From Acanthochlamys bracteata (lineage: Eukaryota > Streptophyta > Magnoliopsida > Pandanales > Velloziaceae): 64,000 bases of DNA. The stretch covers positions 10,354,001 through 10,418,000 of the forward strand of contig CM034127.1 of assembly GCA_019914995.1 (NCBI GenBank). Direction: 5' to 3'. Position 1 is the stretch's first letter. Each line of letters starts with the position of its first letter. A program made the translations under genes and the position numbers. The notes under the pieces were generated by a model. It was not told the DNA's origin, did no database searches, and saw only the letters and a program-made list of their open reading frames with translations. Below, one piece after another: positions 1 to 12,713 of this stretch.

Positions 1-716
1 TTAGAGCAGGAGGAGGTTGGTTTTGGTTTTGCTTGTGGAGAATTTTGCAAGATTAGCCTAGTGCAACTGGAAAAATGTTTTCGGTTAGCAGTTCTGAGTC
101 CCTCTCGACTTAGACTTTTCGTTAATATAATAATGGAGAGGTGATATTGCAAAATAAAAGATTTCTGAATGAATTATCTTAACGCGGAATAGTCAGCGGG
201 GACAGTGAGGAACGCGTTTTGAGAGAAAAGGAGAGAGAGGTTGGGCTGAGAGAATAATCTCGGCTGGTTTTGAGCTGTAAACAAATCCAACAAGATACAT
301 GAATGAATGATGGAAATTTAACATGAATATATATAGACCAGTTATCATACATGTTATATACTAGTGGTTCATTACATCTAGCGTTTCTTATGCAAGACTA
401 CAATTAATGTCAACGATCACCGTCCTTCTCCGGTGATCAGTTGCGAGAAAACATTAATGCTTGCAGTGTTGTTAATGTCGAACTGGGACGAAGTACGGTC
501 CTCTCCGTTCCCTTCCCCTTCTTGCACAGGCCCTGTTCTAACAACTTTTACCTGAATCTGCGACCCATCCATGTAGCCACTATCTTCATACGCTTCTCTG
601 TTCATCTCGGTTACCTCAAGCTGCAATGCATACTCCAGATTCCACAACACGCCCCCGATTGTTGGCCGATCATCTCCGTACTTTGCTAAGCATTTCTCCG
701 CAGTGTCCCCAAACTT

Positions 717-719
717 CTA
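717..719 (-). other. Premature TAG in CrRLK1L kinase domain
   Basis: The minus strand reads TCG TTA TAG AAG TTT GGG GAC, that is S-L-stop-K-F-G-D. Family members carry a basic residue between SL and KFG, so a single base change (AAG or AGG to TAG) would make the stop. The frame stays open and recognisable beyond it (EKCLAKYGDDRPTIGG). Confidence 0.9.
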
Positions 720-2084
720 TAACGAGTTCGGGTTGATTTTCCCTACGAGCCTTTCGTCAATGATTTTCTCTAATTGCCCTTTACGTTGCCACTTTAATGC
801 CCACTCTGCAAGGCTGATCTGTTCTTCCCGTGAATTGGAAAGGTCGTTAGCATGCCGAGCGCACAAGACTTCGAACATCGTTACGCCGAAAGAGTAAACG
901 TCAGACTTGTCTGTAAGTTTCTGCGTCTTGACGTACTCCGGGTCCATGTATCCAAAACTGCCCTTGATGTTTGTGGTGGTAACGTGCGACTGCCCGTCCT
1001 CAGGACCGAACTTGGAGATCCCAAAATCGGAGACCTTGGGGACGTAGTTTTGATCAAGAAGTATGTTAGATGACTTGACATCTCGGTGTATGATGGTCTG
1101 AGAGTTGCCAGTATGAAGGTAGTGAAGCCCTCGGGCGGCGCCGATCAATATCTCAAGCCTCTGTTTCCATGTCAAGCATGGAAGATCTGCGCTGCTGCTG
1201 CCATAGAGGTGGTTCTTCAGAGAACCTTTTTCCATGTACTCGTACACTAGAAGCATTTCAGATTGCTCATCGCAGTATCCGATGAGCGAGACTAAATGGC
1301 GGTGTCGTATGCATGACAAGAAAGCTATCTCTGCTTGAAACTCTGGTAAACCCTGCCCACATCCAGGCATCCTTCGCTTGACCGCAACCTTGGTGCCATC
1401 TTCCAATACGCCCTTGTAAACCTTGCCAAACCCGCCAGAGCCGATCACGTTGCTCTCATTGAAGTTATTCGTGGCTATCCTGAGCACATCGAACGACATT
1501 TGCAGGAAAATTGCTCTCGGTGTCGCCGTTGGTGCTGCGCCGTTGCTAGTCCACTTGCTAGCTATGCTGACGGAGCTCTTGTTGGCAGCGTTATGACCAG
1601 TGCCAAGGGGAGACAGTGATCCCGTCTTTCCCTTCGGCTCTTGCGCCGCTAGCTTGTCCTGCTGTTTCTGCCGTTTTCTTGAACATACTAATACCATAAC
1701 CACAACACAAATAAGAACCAATCCACTGGCAATCGAGCCAATGATAATTGGAATTAATTTGGTTTTGTTCTGTGATTTAGGATTGATAATTGGTTCTCTG
1801 ATTCTCATGATCTCTAATCCGTTGAGCAAAGCATTAGCGTTGAACTGGGAGCTCTTGCTAGACCTACCAACGCTAACATTCAAAGAACCAGAGTCACCAT
1901 CAACGGCGAAATCGACATAAAAGGCGGTGGCTTGTGTGGCGGAGAACGAGGACGGGTGCAGGTCAGGGTACGCAAAGTAGCTGTAAAGGTAAACGTTGAA
2001 ATAGGAATTGGAGTAGTCGTTCGACACAAAGTCGCAGAAGTGCATACGGACGAAGTACGTGGCATTATCTTCTACCGGAAAGCT

Positions 2085-2150
2085 CCACGTTATTTGATGA
2101 AGTTGGTATTACTAAGTGCCGCTGCTGAATCGGGCTGCGAACTAGTTTGT
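2085..2150 (-). other. Compensating frameshift pair in malectin-like domain
   Basis: After VYDTVRT the frame runs into TAG, then TAG TAA. A second frame reads SSQPDSAAALSNTNFIK, the kind of linker expected here, before hitting TAA. The original frame resumes at ITWSFPVED. A +1 change near 2146 and a -1 change near 2092 explain this best. Confidence 0.75.
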
Positions 2151-3166
2151 CCTCACCGTGTCGTACACGGCCACCGGATCGATCTCCTTGTGCCATGGAT
2201 AAATATAGTTGATGTCATTTGGATCGGTATGGTTGGTCCACGATGTAGCGTTGTTAGTGAGATACTTGTCGTCTCCGTTAAGCCAAGTTCGCCAGAGTGT
2301 GTCCTTCACTTGTTGCCCTCCAACGTTCAACCTGTAAACATTTTCGAGCAACTTCTTATTCAAATTTTCAACGTCTTCAAGACCGCCGGGCTTCACGTAA
2401 CGGTTAAGCGAGGCTGGATGAGATCCGACGGAGCAGTGAAGAGCTCGATGGCGTTGACAAAGGCGAGATTTTTGTTATCAGGATAAAAGTTGATAAGAAA
2501 CTGATCAACATGAACATCGACCCAGATAAAGAACTCCCTGATAACAGGAGCAGAGCTCTTCGAGACAGCAAAATTGTCAAGTAGGATCATATCGTTGGCA
2601 GAGACAGAGAAGCTGGCGGTAGATAGATCGTTCCCATTAGTAAAAGGAAAGAAGTGGAGACGAAGAATATGAGTGCCATTCGAGCTCATGCTAAACTTGT
2701 AGGAAGAAGCAGAGGTGAAGACCTGGGCACTTTTGTACAGAGGAGAAGAAACAGAGCTTGGATTATTGAGTGGAAAATGGTTCGAGTTTGGTTCAAGGTA
2801 CGGTGCATCTTTAACGAAGGCACGGTTATCTTCCCCGGTGAGTTGAACGTCAGTCGGCGCACCGCAGCTGAGGAAGAACTTGGTTGCTGGAGTGAAAGCT
2901 GCAGTAGTAAGAAAAGGGAAGAACAAGAAGAAGAGAGAGAGATTGAACAGCAACGCCATTTTGCTCTAGGTGGTGGCGCTGATAGGTTGAATTGTTGTCG
3001 GTAGAGGAAAGACGGATTGTAGTGGAATTAGTGGATTGGATTTGTTTTTGGAGGCTGCGGGAAGCAAAGAGAGAGGGGTAGAGATTCCTTCCCGTTATGG
3101 TTGATTTGCTTTTTATTATTTTGGGTTTCCAGGTCAATGCGGGCAAAGTCTTTGTCTTTTGTTCTG

Positions 3167-3175
3167 TTTTTTATA
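3167..3175 (-). promoter_or_regulatory. Candidate TATA box for the CrRLK1L locus
   Basis: TATAAAAAA on the minus strand, about 210 bases upstream of the ATG at 2959. It would place a transcription start near 3140 and give a leader of about 180 bases. Position and sequence are the only evidence. Confidence 0.4.
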
Positions 3176-3420
3176 GTAACTAGTTTGTTGTTTTTAATTT
3201 TGCCACAATGACACATTTATAGTTTTGGAGTTCTTCGGTTGATTTGTGGAATTTTTGGTTGGTTAGTAAGCGACAAAATGATACTAGGTCCAGCTTGTTG
3301 GCTTTTGAGCCTCCAAGTTTTACTATGCCTAAAAATGATTAATTTGGTCCTTAATAAAAAATGTAAATGGTTTTTAAATTTTAAAAACTGAACTGTGGTG
3401 ATTAAAGACTCAAATTTCAT

Positions 3421-4579
3421 ATACTATTAATTATACTTAACAATCATAAGTCCATGATGCGATCATGCGACATGAAGCGCAAAAATTTGTTCTTCCGGAT
3501 TGGCGCCCGAATCTGTACTTTGAATGACTGAACTTTATTTAGAAAGTATTTTAACTACATAAAAGTCGGTTTGTAAAATTAAGTTTTATAAAAATAAAAT
3601 TTGAGAAAAAATAAAATAGAGTCAAAAAAACAATTAAAATATGTGAAGTGAAATTTATAATTAAAAATTATAAAACTGAAATTTAGTATGGAAGTGAAAT
3701 TTAGTATGAAAGTAAAGTTTGGAATGATAGAAACACATGAAATAGCTGAATCAAATTTTTGATGGAGAAAAGTATGGTTCTTTGTAATTAATGTATACTC
3801 TTAGCTGGTTACGTGGGAAGTAGATGAACTGCGAAGAGTTTCTGTGAGAATTTTGCAGAGTCCGAAATGATGCAAAGATGTCCAATTGATTCTGTGCTGC
3901 TGAGGAAGATTTTCATTTGGAAAGATTTTGAGATGTAACTAAGTTGATGCATCTATAGATTATAGCATCAAGCCATGAAGGTTTTACCTGTAAGAACAAT
4001 TCAGAAGTTATGCATAGCTCAGATACACAGCAACGCTACGCAACTGCATCTTCTTAAATTCATACATGCATGTCTTATAGGAAATTTTAATAATATAAAA
4101 AAAAGAATATTTAGGAACTCAAAGGAAAAAGAATAACCTGTGAAAATTTGTATTATATGTCTGCTTTGTTTCTATTAATAGAGAAGCTTTCACTATCCTC
4201 AAAATATTGTATTTATCATTAACTTGTCGATTGATTATGTCATGTGTATTGTTTAATTGCTTACAAATTTCTAATGCAAGCCAGGACTTAACGCAAATAT
4301 ATTGTATATATCACCATTTGCTTCATCAAGAAACTTCTATTTACATATAGACAAAGCTCGCCTCAGTACTTCATAAGAAATTTTTTACAAGAAAACTTAA
4401 GAAAGTAATCACACTGATTCAAAAAAACACACTTTTAATCCGTATTCAAATATACACACATAGGGTACTTTCTGAAAACTACATGAAATCTTTATTATTT
4501 TTACCTAACTTTCAACTTCAACCAGTGTGGACAAGCCTTCATTACACATGCTAGGCACAGATTTTAAACTGTTCGGTCA
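3421..4579. other. Intergenic, no gene seen
   Basis: AT-rich DNA between the CrRLK1L promoter side and the 3' end of the ferric reductase. It has short A/T-rich runs and no open frame of note. The part nearest 4580 is probably the ferric reductase 3'UTR. Confidence 0.5.
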
Positions 4580-7500
4580 TCACCAGCTAAAACTGAGTGC
4601 ATCGAAGTGAAGATTTGGTGCCAAACCAGATGAGCAAATGTTAGCGACTTCATGGCGCATCTCACGAGGACCAGAAGCCACCACTCCGACATCTTTTCCC
4701 TCGCACTCCAGTAACATCTCTACCAATAGAAATGCAAAAGAACATCAGCAAAAACACACCATATGCAGTTTGCCAGATGAATATTTAAGATTACATCTAC
4801 TAGTTATATAACGGTTCATCTACAGTGTTTTTCCAATATTATATACCACTGCTTCTTAGTTTAGGATCTTTTAATTGCTTCATATTTAGCCTGACTTGAA
4901 TGCAATGCAGTACTTATTTGCAAGATCATCGACTAGTTTAAGGCAATAATGTGCATTTTTACCGGACAGGATTGTTTGAACTCTGCAGCCAATAAATTCT
5001 AATTAACGTATTTTCTTACTTTTGAGATTGGGTCTTCTGCCTAATGTCAAGTTTGTAGCCTGCATAATAGACTGATGAGGAAGGCTCTCAAGTTCTCGAT
5101 CGTCGCTACAAAACCATCTGCTGGGAGAAGAGCTTGGGGTCGGTGTATCAACAATCTGAATTTGTTTAGCATCAACTGTAATCCTCCTCTTGTGCCACAG
5201 AACTGCCCCACTCGCCGTGGCGACAATGGTAATACAGATGAAAAGCAGGTTCAACAGAGCCTTGGAAGCATAAGGGTACACTTGATTTGTGTTGTGATCA
5301 ATAGGATATATGTAGTAGCCCCCAAGGATTCCGAGCAGTATAAGGTATGAAATGAATGAGGTGCATATTACAGCTGCCAGCCACAGCCAGCCATTAGGGC
5401 CAAGTATTGGAGCAATGGGGACATCGGATGCGCTTGGCCTGAACCATATTGTTTGGATGAGTTTCTGCACATTCGGGTCTGAAGATTTCTCTCTTGTTAC
5501 AAAGGCTTCAACTCGGAGCTGTAACTTGGAGAGGTCGGAGATGTTACCAGAAATAGGGAGGAGGAGGTCTAGCATGGTAAGGTCAGACGATGTTTTGAAA
5601 GCACAGATTAGTAGGACACTTGGAGTTGAAGCACCTGGTATGGTGCTGTGATGGATGAGCTCTCGAACTATGGATATGAATGGCGTGATTCCACTGCCAC
5701 CACTTACCATCACAAGAGAATCATACCTGTCCAGATGAACAACAAATTAATTAATTTGGGAAAGGAAAAATGAAGGCTTTGGGAGCATAGGTGAATAACA
5801 AGCTGATTTGATGTCAAAACAAGAAGAATAATGAGAATAAGCATCCCTTTTTAAAGCAGTTCTTGAAATCAGGGGTATCACAGTTATAGAACTAGTATCA
5901 GATATTATTGGCAGTCACTTAAAATAGTTATGTAAGTCTCAGTTTGATTGTGATGGCAAACCTTAGCAAGTCGACAGAAGCAGGACCATAAGGCCCCTCA
6001 ACACAGATGTCAAGGCGTTCTGGGTTGGTCGGTGAGTTTAGAATCTGAAACAACTTATGGCTCCAGCTGCCTTCTTTCTTGATGATAACACTGAGTTTGT
6101 CGGACTCCATGTTGCTGCTTGAGCTCACAGTGAACGGATGCCATTGGAGTGACGAAATTTGCGGTATATTGATGAAAATCGAGCTCATCATTGTGTAGTT
6201 TAGCTCTACAACATTAAATCATATACAGAAAAACAGTATAAGTGAAAAACGAGACAACCTGAGGACTAGTTTACAGTGGGAACAAATACTAAGAAGTACT
6301 GAAAATTTTTTCTGTCATCGTTTATGAGGAGAAATGACCAAGTGGGAAAAGCCTCTTACCTGCGCTCTTTAAGAAATTCAGCTCAACTGTCTCACAAGGC
6401 AGGATACGAGCAGAGACAAGCTTCACATGGCGCCGCGATTGTAGAAACCTCAGATAACGATCCAACAAGAACAGGTAGAAACCAGGAAGAGCATAGCTGA
6501 AGAAGCTGATACTCAAGTGGAGTACAAAGAAGATCATGAAGAAGATGTAAAGCTGGTGGGCGTAGAAGAACAATTCAAACATTTTGCGCCTTATCCTAGA
6601 GAAGGTCGTTGCCCACATTATCAATCCAAAGAGTAGAGAGAGTTCTCCAGCCACATTCGATATTCCAACTTTTGCCCACTTCAGAATCTACAACGACGTT
6701 GAAAGTAAATATTTTCATATCGATATCATAGCAAGAATGAGGAAGAAAGGGTATTCAGCCTACATCGATGTTTATTAGCTTTAGTACGACTCTGTAGTAA
6801 CTCTCTTCTTAACCCTATTACTGAAGAGTTAGCTTCTATGTTAATTATGGTGTGCATGCCTTTGAGTAAAGGAAACTAATGGACTCTTCTAAACTTACGA
6901 CTGACTAAGCCAAACTTGTATCTCAATTGTAAGCTTAAGCGTAGATTAGTAGTTTCTTTCTGCTTAGCCTAACTTATAAAGTGTACAATTTAGACAAAAA
7001 TTTCAAATCAGGAGGACAATAATCAACTAAAGCCGTACCAATATTACCAACTATTAAGTATTATATCATTCGAGATGTTAGAGCATTAGCACTTGCTTAC
7101 TGTTCTCAAAAACAATATGCTACTATTTTGACACTCAAATTAGAATAACCCAGCCGAAAAAAGGTAGAGCATCATTACCTCGGCCATTTCGTTGGTAATT
7201 GCCCAGAAGATAATGTAGCCTATGCCATGTAAAGTAAGAAGGAGCATAGCTATGTGCCCAAGCCACATATGATACTTGATGCTGGATTCTGAACGAAGGC
7301 CAAATAGAGGCAAGACAGAGGAACCACGGGAGACAGGAAAGAAAAGGAAAACAAGGCAGATATTTCCCACTAATCCAAATCGGTGCGAGATGATCATCAA
7401 CTTCATTTGCCCCCTAGCAAACATTATCACTCTCACACATCAGAAAACCTATGTAGCATACTTTCATACAGAGATCACAGCAACAGGTGAAGTTCATTTA

Positions 7501-8574
7501 AGTATTTGCATCATTAAACAAAACAACCAGAAGAGCGATCTCAAATGAAGAATGATTTAGTTCCAAGTAACAAGCTGCAATAGGAGGCGATACTTACATA
7601 TTCATATTCATATCCACACCCATACTCATCATATTCATGCCTTTGACACGTTTAATGCTGTTGCTTGTGCTGATCGAGAAGTACCAAATCAGGAGTGCTA
7701 GGAACATTAAAAAGAAAGCTAGTTCTGTTCCTGAAACAACCCCTAATGGCCCCTTCACTAGCACTGGCCTCTGCCATGCAGCCAAGCGACTATATGAAAC
7801 ACCCCTGCATGCCACTCAAAAGTAAGAAAAAATCATTGGCAGCTCATTTTGAATTGTGTTTGCTGCAGTGCAGAATGCAGAGGTCAACTATCTTATAATC
7901 AACATAGGGATTTATGGTGAAATTCAAATCCAAATCAGTTACCAAGTTCATAAAAGGTTTCAGATTGAAAAAATATAATTATTCGAAAAGCCTACCATAA
8001 AGTTTATAAGCAGAAAAATCAGCATCATTACTTGAGGAATTCTAGACATATTCAAAACGATTGAATGTTTAGTAACTAGGAGAAGGCATGCTCATAAGTC
8101 ATACTCCAATTGCAGACATTTAAAAGTACAAAAGGCAGATTTCCTCCAGATTAGAAAGTTGAACTAGACCAAATCACAAGCTAACACTTTACCTCATAAT
8201 GTCATGTTTGTTCTTGGCTAAGTGAAGAAAAATGCATCCAATGACTGAGATGAACAAAATAGGGAACGTGTACAATAATATGCTCGTCCCTGAGACAATG
8301 CAAAAAGATTTACATATTAAGAGTGTTGAAGTGAAAACAAAACCATGACATAGTTAAAACTTTGCTATTGAATACCTTGATTCCCAAAGTATGTTGAGCT
8401 GGTCTTTTCACGTAGATATGGCAACCAGTGGTACCAATACGTGTCCGTGGGTATCATGATCCAGAGAAAGAAATAGCCTGCTAACAGAAGACCGACCAGC
8501 AGCCTTAGTGCAGTTAGGACAATGGATCTCTTGCTTCCATTCACTGGTGAACCCTCTCTAGCCGTAGTGTCCAT
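4580..8574 (-). CDS. Ferric reduction oxidase (FRO2/4/5-like), 8 exons, 718 aa
   Basis: Membrane ferric-chelate (or cupric) reductase that moves electrons from NAD(P)H through FAD and two b-type haems to extracellular metal. Exons read by eye: 8376-8574, 8193-8289, 7598-7804, 7179-7413, 6360-6687, 5962-6205, 5020-5726, 4580-4719. All joins are GT-AG and in frame, giving 718 residues, the usual size; eight exons is also typical. Visible features are an N-terminal membrane segment (WIMIPTDTYW), STYFGNQG, haem histidine pairs H216/H230 and H290/H303, the FAD motif HPFT (378-381), the nucleotide-binding GGSGITP (446-452), two more membrane segments after it, VASGPREM near the C-terminus and the family ending LHFDALSFSW. 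The short N-terminus and STYFG fit the plasma-membrane FRO2/4/5 group better than FRO6/7, but the exact orthologue cannot be fixed by eye. All key residues are present, so the gene looks functional. Confidence 0.95.
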
Positions 8575-8631
8575 GTCTTTTACTTCTCCCTCAAATGCTT
8601 GTTCTCAGTTATGGGGGTAAGCGTTACCTAC

Positions 8632-8641
8632 ATATATATAG
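8632..8641 (-). promoter_or_regulatory. Candidate TATA box for the ferric reductase
   Basis: TATATATA on the minus strand about 60 bases upstream of the ATG at 8574. This implies a short leader of about 30 bases. Assigned from position and sequence only. Confidence 0.45.
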
Positions 8642-8644
8642 CCT

Positions 8645-11139
8645 ATGGAAGCTGACTTTTGGCATGCAAGCACAAGAATATGCCATAAATTAAATTTTGG
8701 AATACAGCTACAGTAACAATGTTATATTGGCAAGTAAAGTACTAAACAGTGGAGCAATTAACATTCTTCAATGTATCTTTTCGGCTCATTTTCGGAAAGA
8801 AGTATCGTCGCTTTAGCAGCATATGACGCTCATATAGTTATTGTTTTAGCCGCCATACACATACGTCAACTATTCCTGGATGCAGGGTGTTAAGGCTCCA
8901 CTTGCGAGAGGTCAACCGCCATGGCTATGATTCATCTCCTTTCTGCATGTGTTTCACCTCATTAATTTGCTATTATTTTTGTGCTTCACTAGGTTTTGCT
9001 TAGAAAAGTGATTGGTGACCCCAAAGGGAATGCAAGATTCATGCAGCCTAACTCAACGCATTCATGTTTAATTAAATGAAGAATTGCTTCACGTTATCAG
9101 ATCTTGTAGTACGCTTATGTACTAACAGTGCAGTACAGAAGTGTACAGGCTTAGGCAATATGTTGTCTTCCCTTCAGATTCTATCTCTGGTAATAAGATT
9201 TCTCCCGAGTTCCACGAATGCTTACTGGATCGACGTGTTCTATTTAGGATAGTACCTGTCAATGCTCTTTGGAATGCTTCACAGTGAAATACTATAAGAC
9301 CGCCACATGAACTCTGCCTTTCCATGTCTTGTGTTGTACATTATTTGTTCGATAAACCTGCAAGCTGGATTTGAGAAGAACTGCAACAAGAAGTATGTTT
9401 CCAAGAAGAACATCTGCATGTTGCTACTCCAGCCAAGCATGTAGGAGGTATTAATACCATAGTGAAGCTGTACAAACTACTTTGAGAAAGTTTTTATCAG
9501 ACATTATGAGATCGCATAATGCCATGTCTAATTCTTGAATTATGGCAAACCTTTTCAGTAGAACTAAAGAGCCTATACCACTTGATCTTACCCCACAACA
9601 AATGAGGCAATACAATCCTTACAGAGGTTCCAGTATGCCAAAGTTTAACTTCTTAAGACGCAAAATAAAATTTTCAGCATTACATCCAATGTTCATCTTA
9701 AATGATTAAAACTGGAGCTAATTGATTCATCTCCTCTCTTAGATATTTAGGATAGCAGGAGGTGAATATAATCACAAGCAATTGTACACACCATATCTAT
9801 TCCAAATCATAAGAAAAACCAAAACCACGCTATACTGCAAGACAAGAATGTGTGGACATACAGCATTTTAATGTTTGTGAGCATGCAGTGTTGAGCTTCA
9901 CCCAGACCTACAGTCAGTTTTAACATAAAATATGTTTTCTAGAATAATAACGTTGCCCTGTTGTTAAGTACGCTAGCCTACATTCACAGACTTGATTTAC
10001 TTTCAGTGTCTTCAAACAAAATCTTGCTTGACCATCAAAGTAATCAATATTGAAAAGCCAAGAAGATCTAAGGAAAGACTAGTACTTGAAACTGTTTGTT
10101 ACATTTCTCTAATAGGTCTTTGAACTCTAAAGTCATAAAGGTGAACCAACTACCCTTGATTAGCTATATCATTGGGACCAAAATGTTCATAACAAATTAT
10201 CAGATTACTCTTTTATAGAATAACAGTTATTATTGCCACAGAGAAAAGTACCAGCGTGTTTAACTCCAACACTTCTTGTCAAAGAAAAAGAGTTTTCACC
10301 ATGTAATACATTGAATGAACTTGTTCAATATCAAATTAAGTATTTGCCACTTCAAAATTGACATATGAATAACATCGTAAAGTGCCTCAAATCTCAATCA
10401 TGCATTTGCTTTGAATGTCAAACACAGTTCTGGTCGTCAAGGATCAATACAATCAACATTGAAGGCAGTAACTTACTTTAAAATTCAAGCTCTTGGATAC
10501 CCTATATGTACTTCTTAAGGCCGATTTTATGTATTCTACAACTTTCACTTCCCATCCACAATTTCATAGGAGTACAATTGTACTTCATATAGTACACAAA
10601 GATATAGTTTGTTAAACAAGGAAGAGTTGCTTCTAGTTTGAATATAATAAGTAACAGATTATTCCTTAAAAAACCTAGGTTGCAGCTCATTGTGACAAGC
10701 CTATTTTCTTTTTCTTTTCAAGTGACTGTAAAACAATTCCTTTATGTCTTTGATGAAAATACAATTTTTTTTGGCTTTCAGCCTAGACAAATCTGTAAAA
10801 TAAGTCAACAACTATTCAGAAAATGAAGTCAGTTGGACCATAATAAGCTAGATGACTGGGTTGCAAGTTACGAATACTTTGACATGACACAGCACAATTT
10901 TAGTTTTTATGAAGAGTCGCAAGACCACCAAAACAAAAGCTACTGAAGGGTTTTCACCTACCAAAATAGCTAGTTAGAATGCAACCATTTTTTGCCAATT
11001 GTGAAACCCATATCATTGGCAATGTTTGCATGCTACTCCAAGTCTTCTTGAAACCAACATATAGATTGCCATCTTCATCTACACGCAAAATATTCCTTAA
11101 ATTGCGTTGTAAATTCAAAAGTTGGAGCTCTCTATCCTG
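8645..11139. other. Intergenic between divergent FRO and MSL1 genes, no gene seen
   Basis: About 2.5 kb holding the promoter side of the ferric reductase and far-upstream DNA of the channel gene. Short frames occur on both strands (for example minus 9122-9325), but none shows a domain, and composition is ordinary. A partial miR162-like string at about 9350 has no foldback partner. Confidence 0.5.
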
Positions 11140-11366
11140 ATTTGGAAGCTTTTCTTTCCAATTTTTTATTTTATATTTTTTAATAAAATTTTTAAAATAT
11201 TTTATAAATTTTTTTTAAAAATTTTAAAAATATAAAAAAATTTTACATCGTAAAATTTTTTTATTTATTATTTTTATTATATATTTAAAGTAAAAAAATA
11301 AATCTTATTTTTTTTAAATTCTTAAAATATTTTTAAAAAAATTTTTTTTAATAGGTACTTTCAAAT
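11140..11366 (+). mobile_element. AT-rich MITE-like element, copy 1
   Basis: Termini are ATTTGGAAGC and, reverse-complemented from the other end, ATTTGAAAGT. The inside is almost only A and T, with a variant of the shared core (CATCGTAAAATTTTTTTATT). Same family as the copies listed below. Confidence 0.65.
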
Positions 11367-12713
11367 ATCTCTTTATATACACAATTATTTCCGGCATATA
11401 TTGGGTACAAATTTCAAAATCCTCCATCTGGCGAAAGAAAACAAAAGAAATTGAAATTCGTAACCAATTTCCAAGTTGCATAGATATAGAATATAGCATT
11501 AACCATAATGTGTCTAGCACAATCTTTCCATCTGAGTATTTATCTTACTTGGTCACCTGTTTAAAATAAAAAATTTTCTAAACTGAAATTTATATTTTAA
11601 AAAGATTAAAAAGAATTTATGTTTTTGAAATAAAAATATTATTCTAAGCACAGTCGTCCATTACCTTGTTAAGCAACCAGCTGATGACACGTTTTTTAAT
11701 TTTTAATTTTCTTGTTTAAAAGTTTTAATTAAACTACTGACATATTGTAAAGAAAACACCTGTCCCTTCCAGCAAGGCAGCAACGAAGAGAGAAGAAAAA
11801 GGCCTTTGTTTGTTTTTGCTTGCTTCGGGAGCGCTCTATGTCGATTCGATTCTTGGAGTCATTCGTGTGAGAGAACAATTTGCTACTCTTCCAGCCTGCT
11901 TCCATCATTCCTTCCAGCGCTCTTACTCTATTAATTCAAAGGTTCTTCTACTTCCATCGATTGCTCATACACGGTCAGTTCTTTTCCCTCGATTGTTCTT
12001 CTTCTTCTTCGTCTTCATTCAGTTAAGTGATTCAACTGTTTTATTTAATTTCCCATCTGTTGATTGAGATTGCGTTGTGTAGTTTCTTTAGTTTGGTTTT
12101 TTGTTAGCATGTATCAAGATTTAGTATTAAGTATAATGCCCTGTCTTGAGATTGAATTCCGATGCATTGTTTGGATTGATTAGCTTCCATATACTTTGAG
12201 CCTTGAGGTAAGGTAACAGGTGAATTGTGCCAGCGAATAAGTTGCTGGATATTTCAAGCATGTTTATCCTGGCGATATAAAATTTTCGTAATATAGGAAG
12301 TGGAACCTTGTGAAGTTGTTTGTTGTTTTCATTGCATAAGAGCTAAACTTTTGGGGTGTGGATTTCTTATCTGAAACGTCTGGATTCATTGGTTAATTAC
12401 AAGTATACGACAGCGTATGTCTGAGAGTTTGGGAGTCCATTTCCTTGGAAGTTTAAGTACAATAGATATGCTTGGGAAGGATGTTTGAACCAAGTACCAC
12501 TTATTTTGGCTTGAACTGCCATCTCTTTTGTGAAGTAGTTTACTGTTTTTACTTTTTATTGCTGGGGACTTTGGTAAGTGCATTGGTAGTAATTATTAAA
12601 TGTTCTTCAGTTTTCAACTTTGTACGTTTTCTGCATGCAGATTTTACTTTCGTAATTGAGCACAGCTTAAAATCCAGTAAGTGATCTTCAACTTTGCTTT
12701 GGAAGATTCTAAG
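11367..12713 (+). promoter_or_regulatory. Promoter and 5' leader region of the MSL1-like gene
   Basis: Composition changes near 11770 to a mixed, pyrimidine-rich sequence (cttccagcaaggcagc..., ttcttcttcttcgtcttc) that looks like a transcribed leader. A leader intron ending at the GCATGCAG near 12641 is possible because the DNA between about 12000 and 12600 is T-rich like an intron. The CDS begins at 12714. The transcription start cannot be fixed by eye. Confidence 0.4.

Larger units (their letters stand above)
417..2959 (-). pseudogene. CrRLK1L (malectin-like) receptor kinase, disabled
   Basis: The locus encodes, in order, a signal peptide (MALLFNLSLFFLFF...), a malectin-like ectodomain (LSCGAPTD, NAIELFTAP, ENVYRLNVGG, RMHFCDFVS), one membrane segment (near 1690-1750) and a Ser/Thr kinase with an intact glycine loop (GSGGFGKVYKG), VAVKR lysine, HRDVKSSN and SDFG. 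This is the CrRLK1L family (FERONIA/THESEUS relatives); the ectodomain wording is closest to the At5g24010-type members I remember. Such genes are normally intronless, and no introns fit here. The frame is broken: one base seems lost near 2410, one gained near 2146 and one lost near 2092, with TAG/TAA codons exposed between about 2105 and 2144. An in-frame TAG at 717-719 then cuts off the last ~100 codons, including the DDRPT motif of kinase subdomain XI. Codons after the TAG remain recognisable down to the natural stop at 417. Four lesions make a pseudogene likely; consensus errors could explain the indels but less easily the TAG. Confidence 0.85.

Noticed and set aside
717..2045. Treating the CrRLK1L locus as a multi-exon functional gene, with introns removing the broken parts.
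   Set aside because: The disrupted pieces are 1-60 bases with no usable GT-AG pairs, and recognisable protein sequence continues directly on both sides of each lesion.
5003..5019. Extension of the ferric reductase exon 7 frame to a stop at 5003.
   Set aside because: A GTAAGA donor at 5019 joins in frame to the exon at 4719, which encodes the family C-terminus; the extension is intron read-through.
9349..9372. TCGATAAACCTGCAAGCTGGAT resembles mature miR162 over its first 11 bases.
   Set aside because: The second half differs and there is no complementary star arm within 150 bases on either side, so no precursor hairpin forms.
11810..12067. An 85-codon frame in the MSL1 leader.
   Set aside because: It lies in the pyrimidine-rich leader, is low-complexity (Phe/Leu/Ser) and does not join the coding frame.
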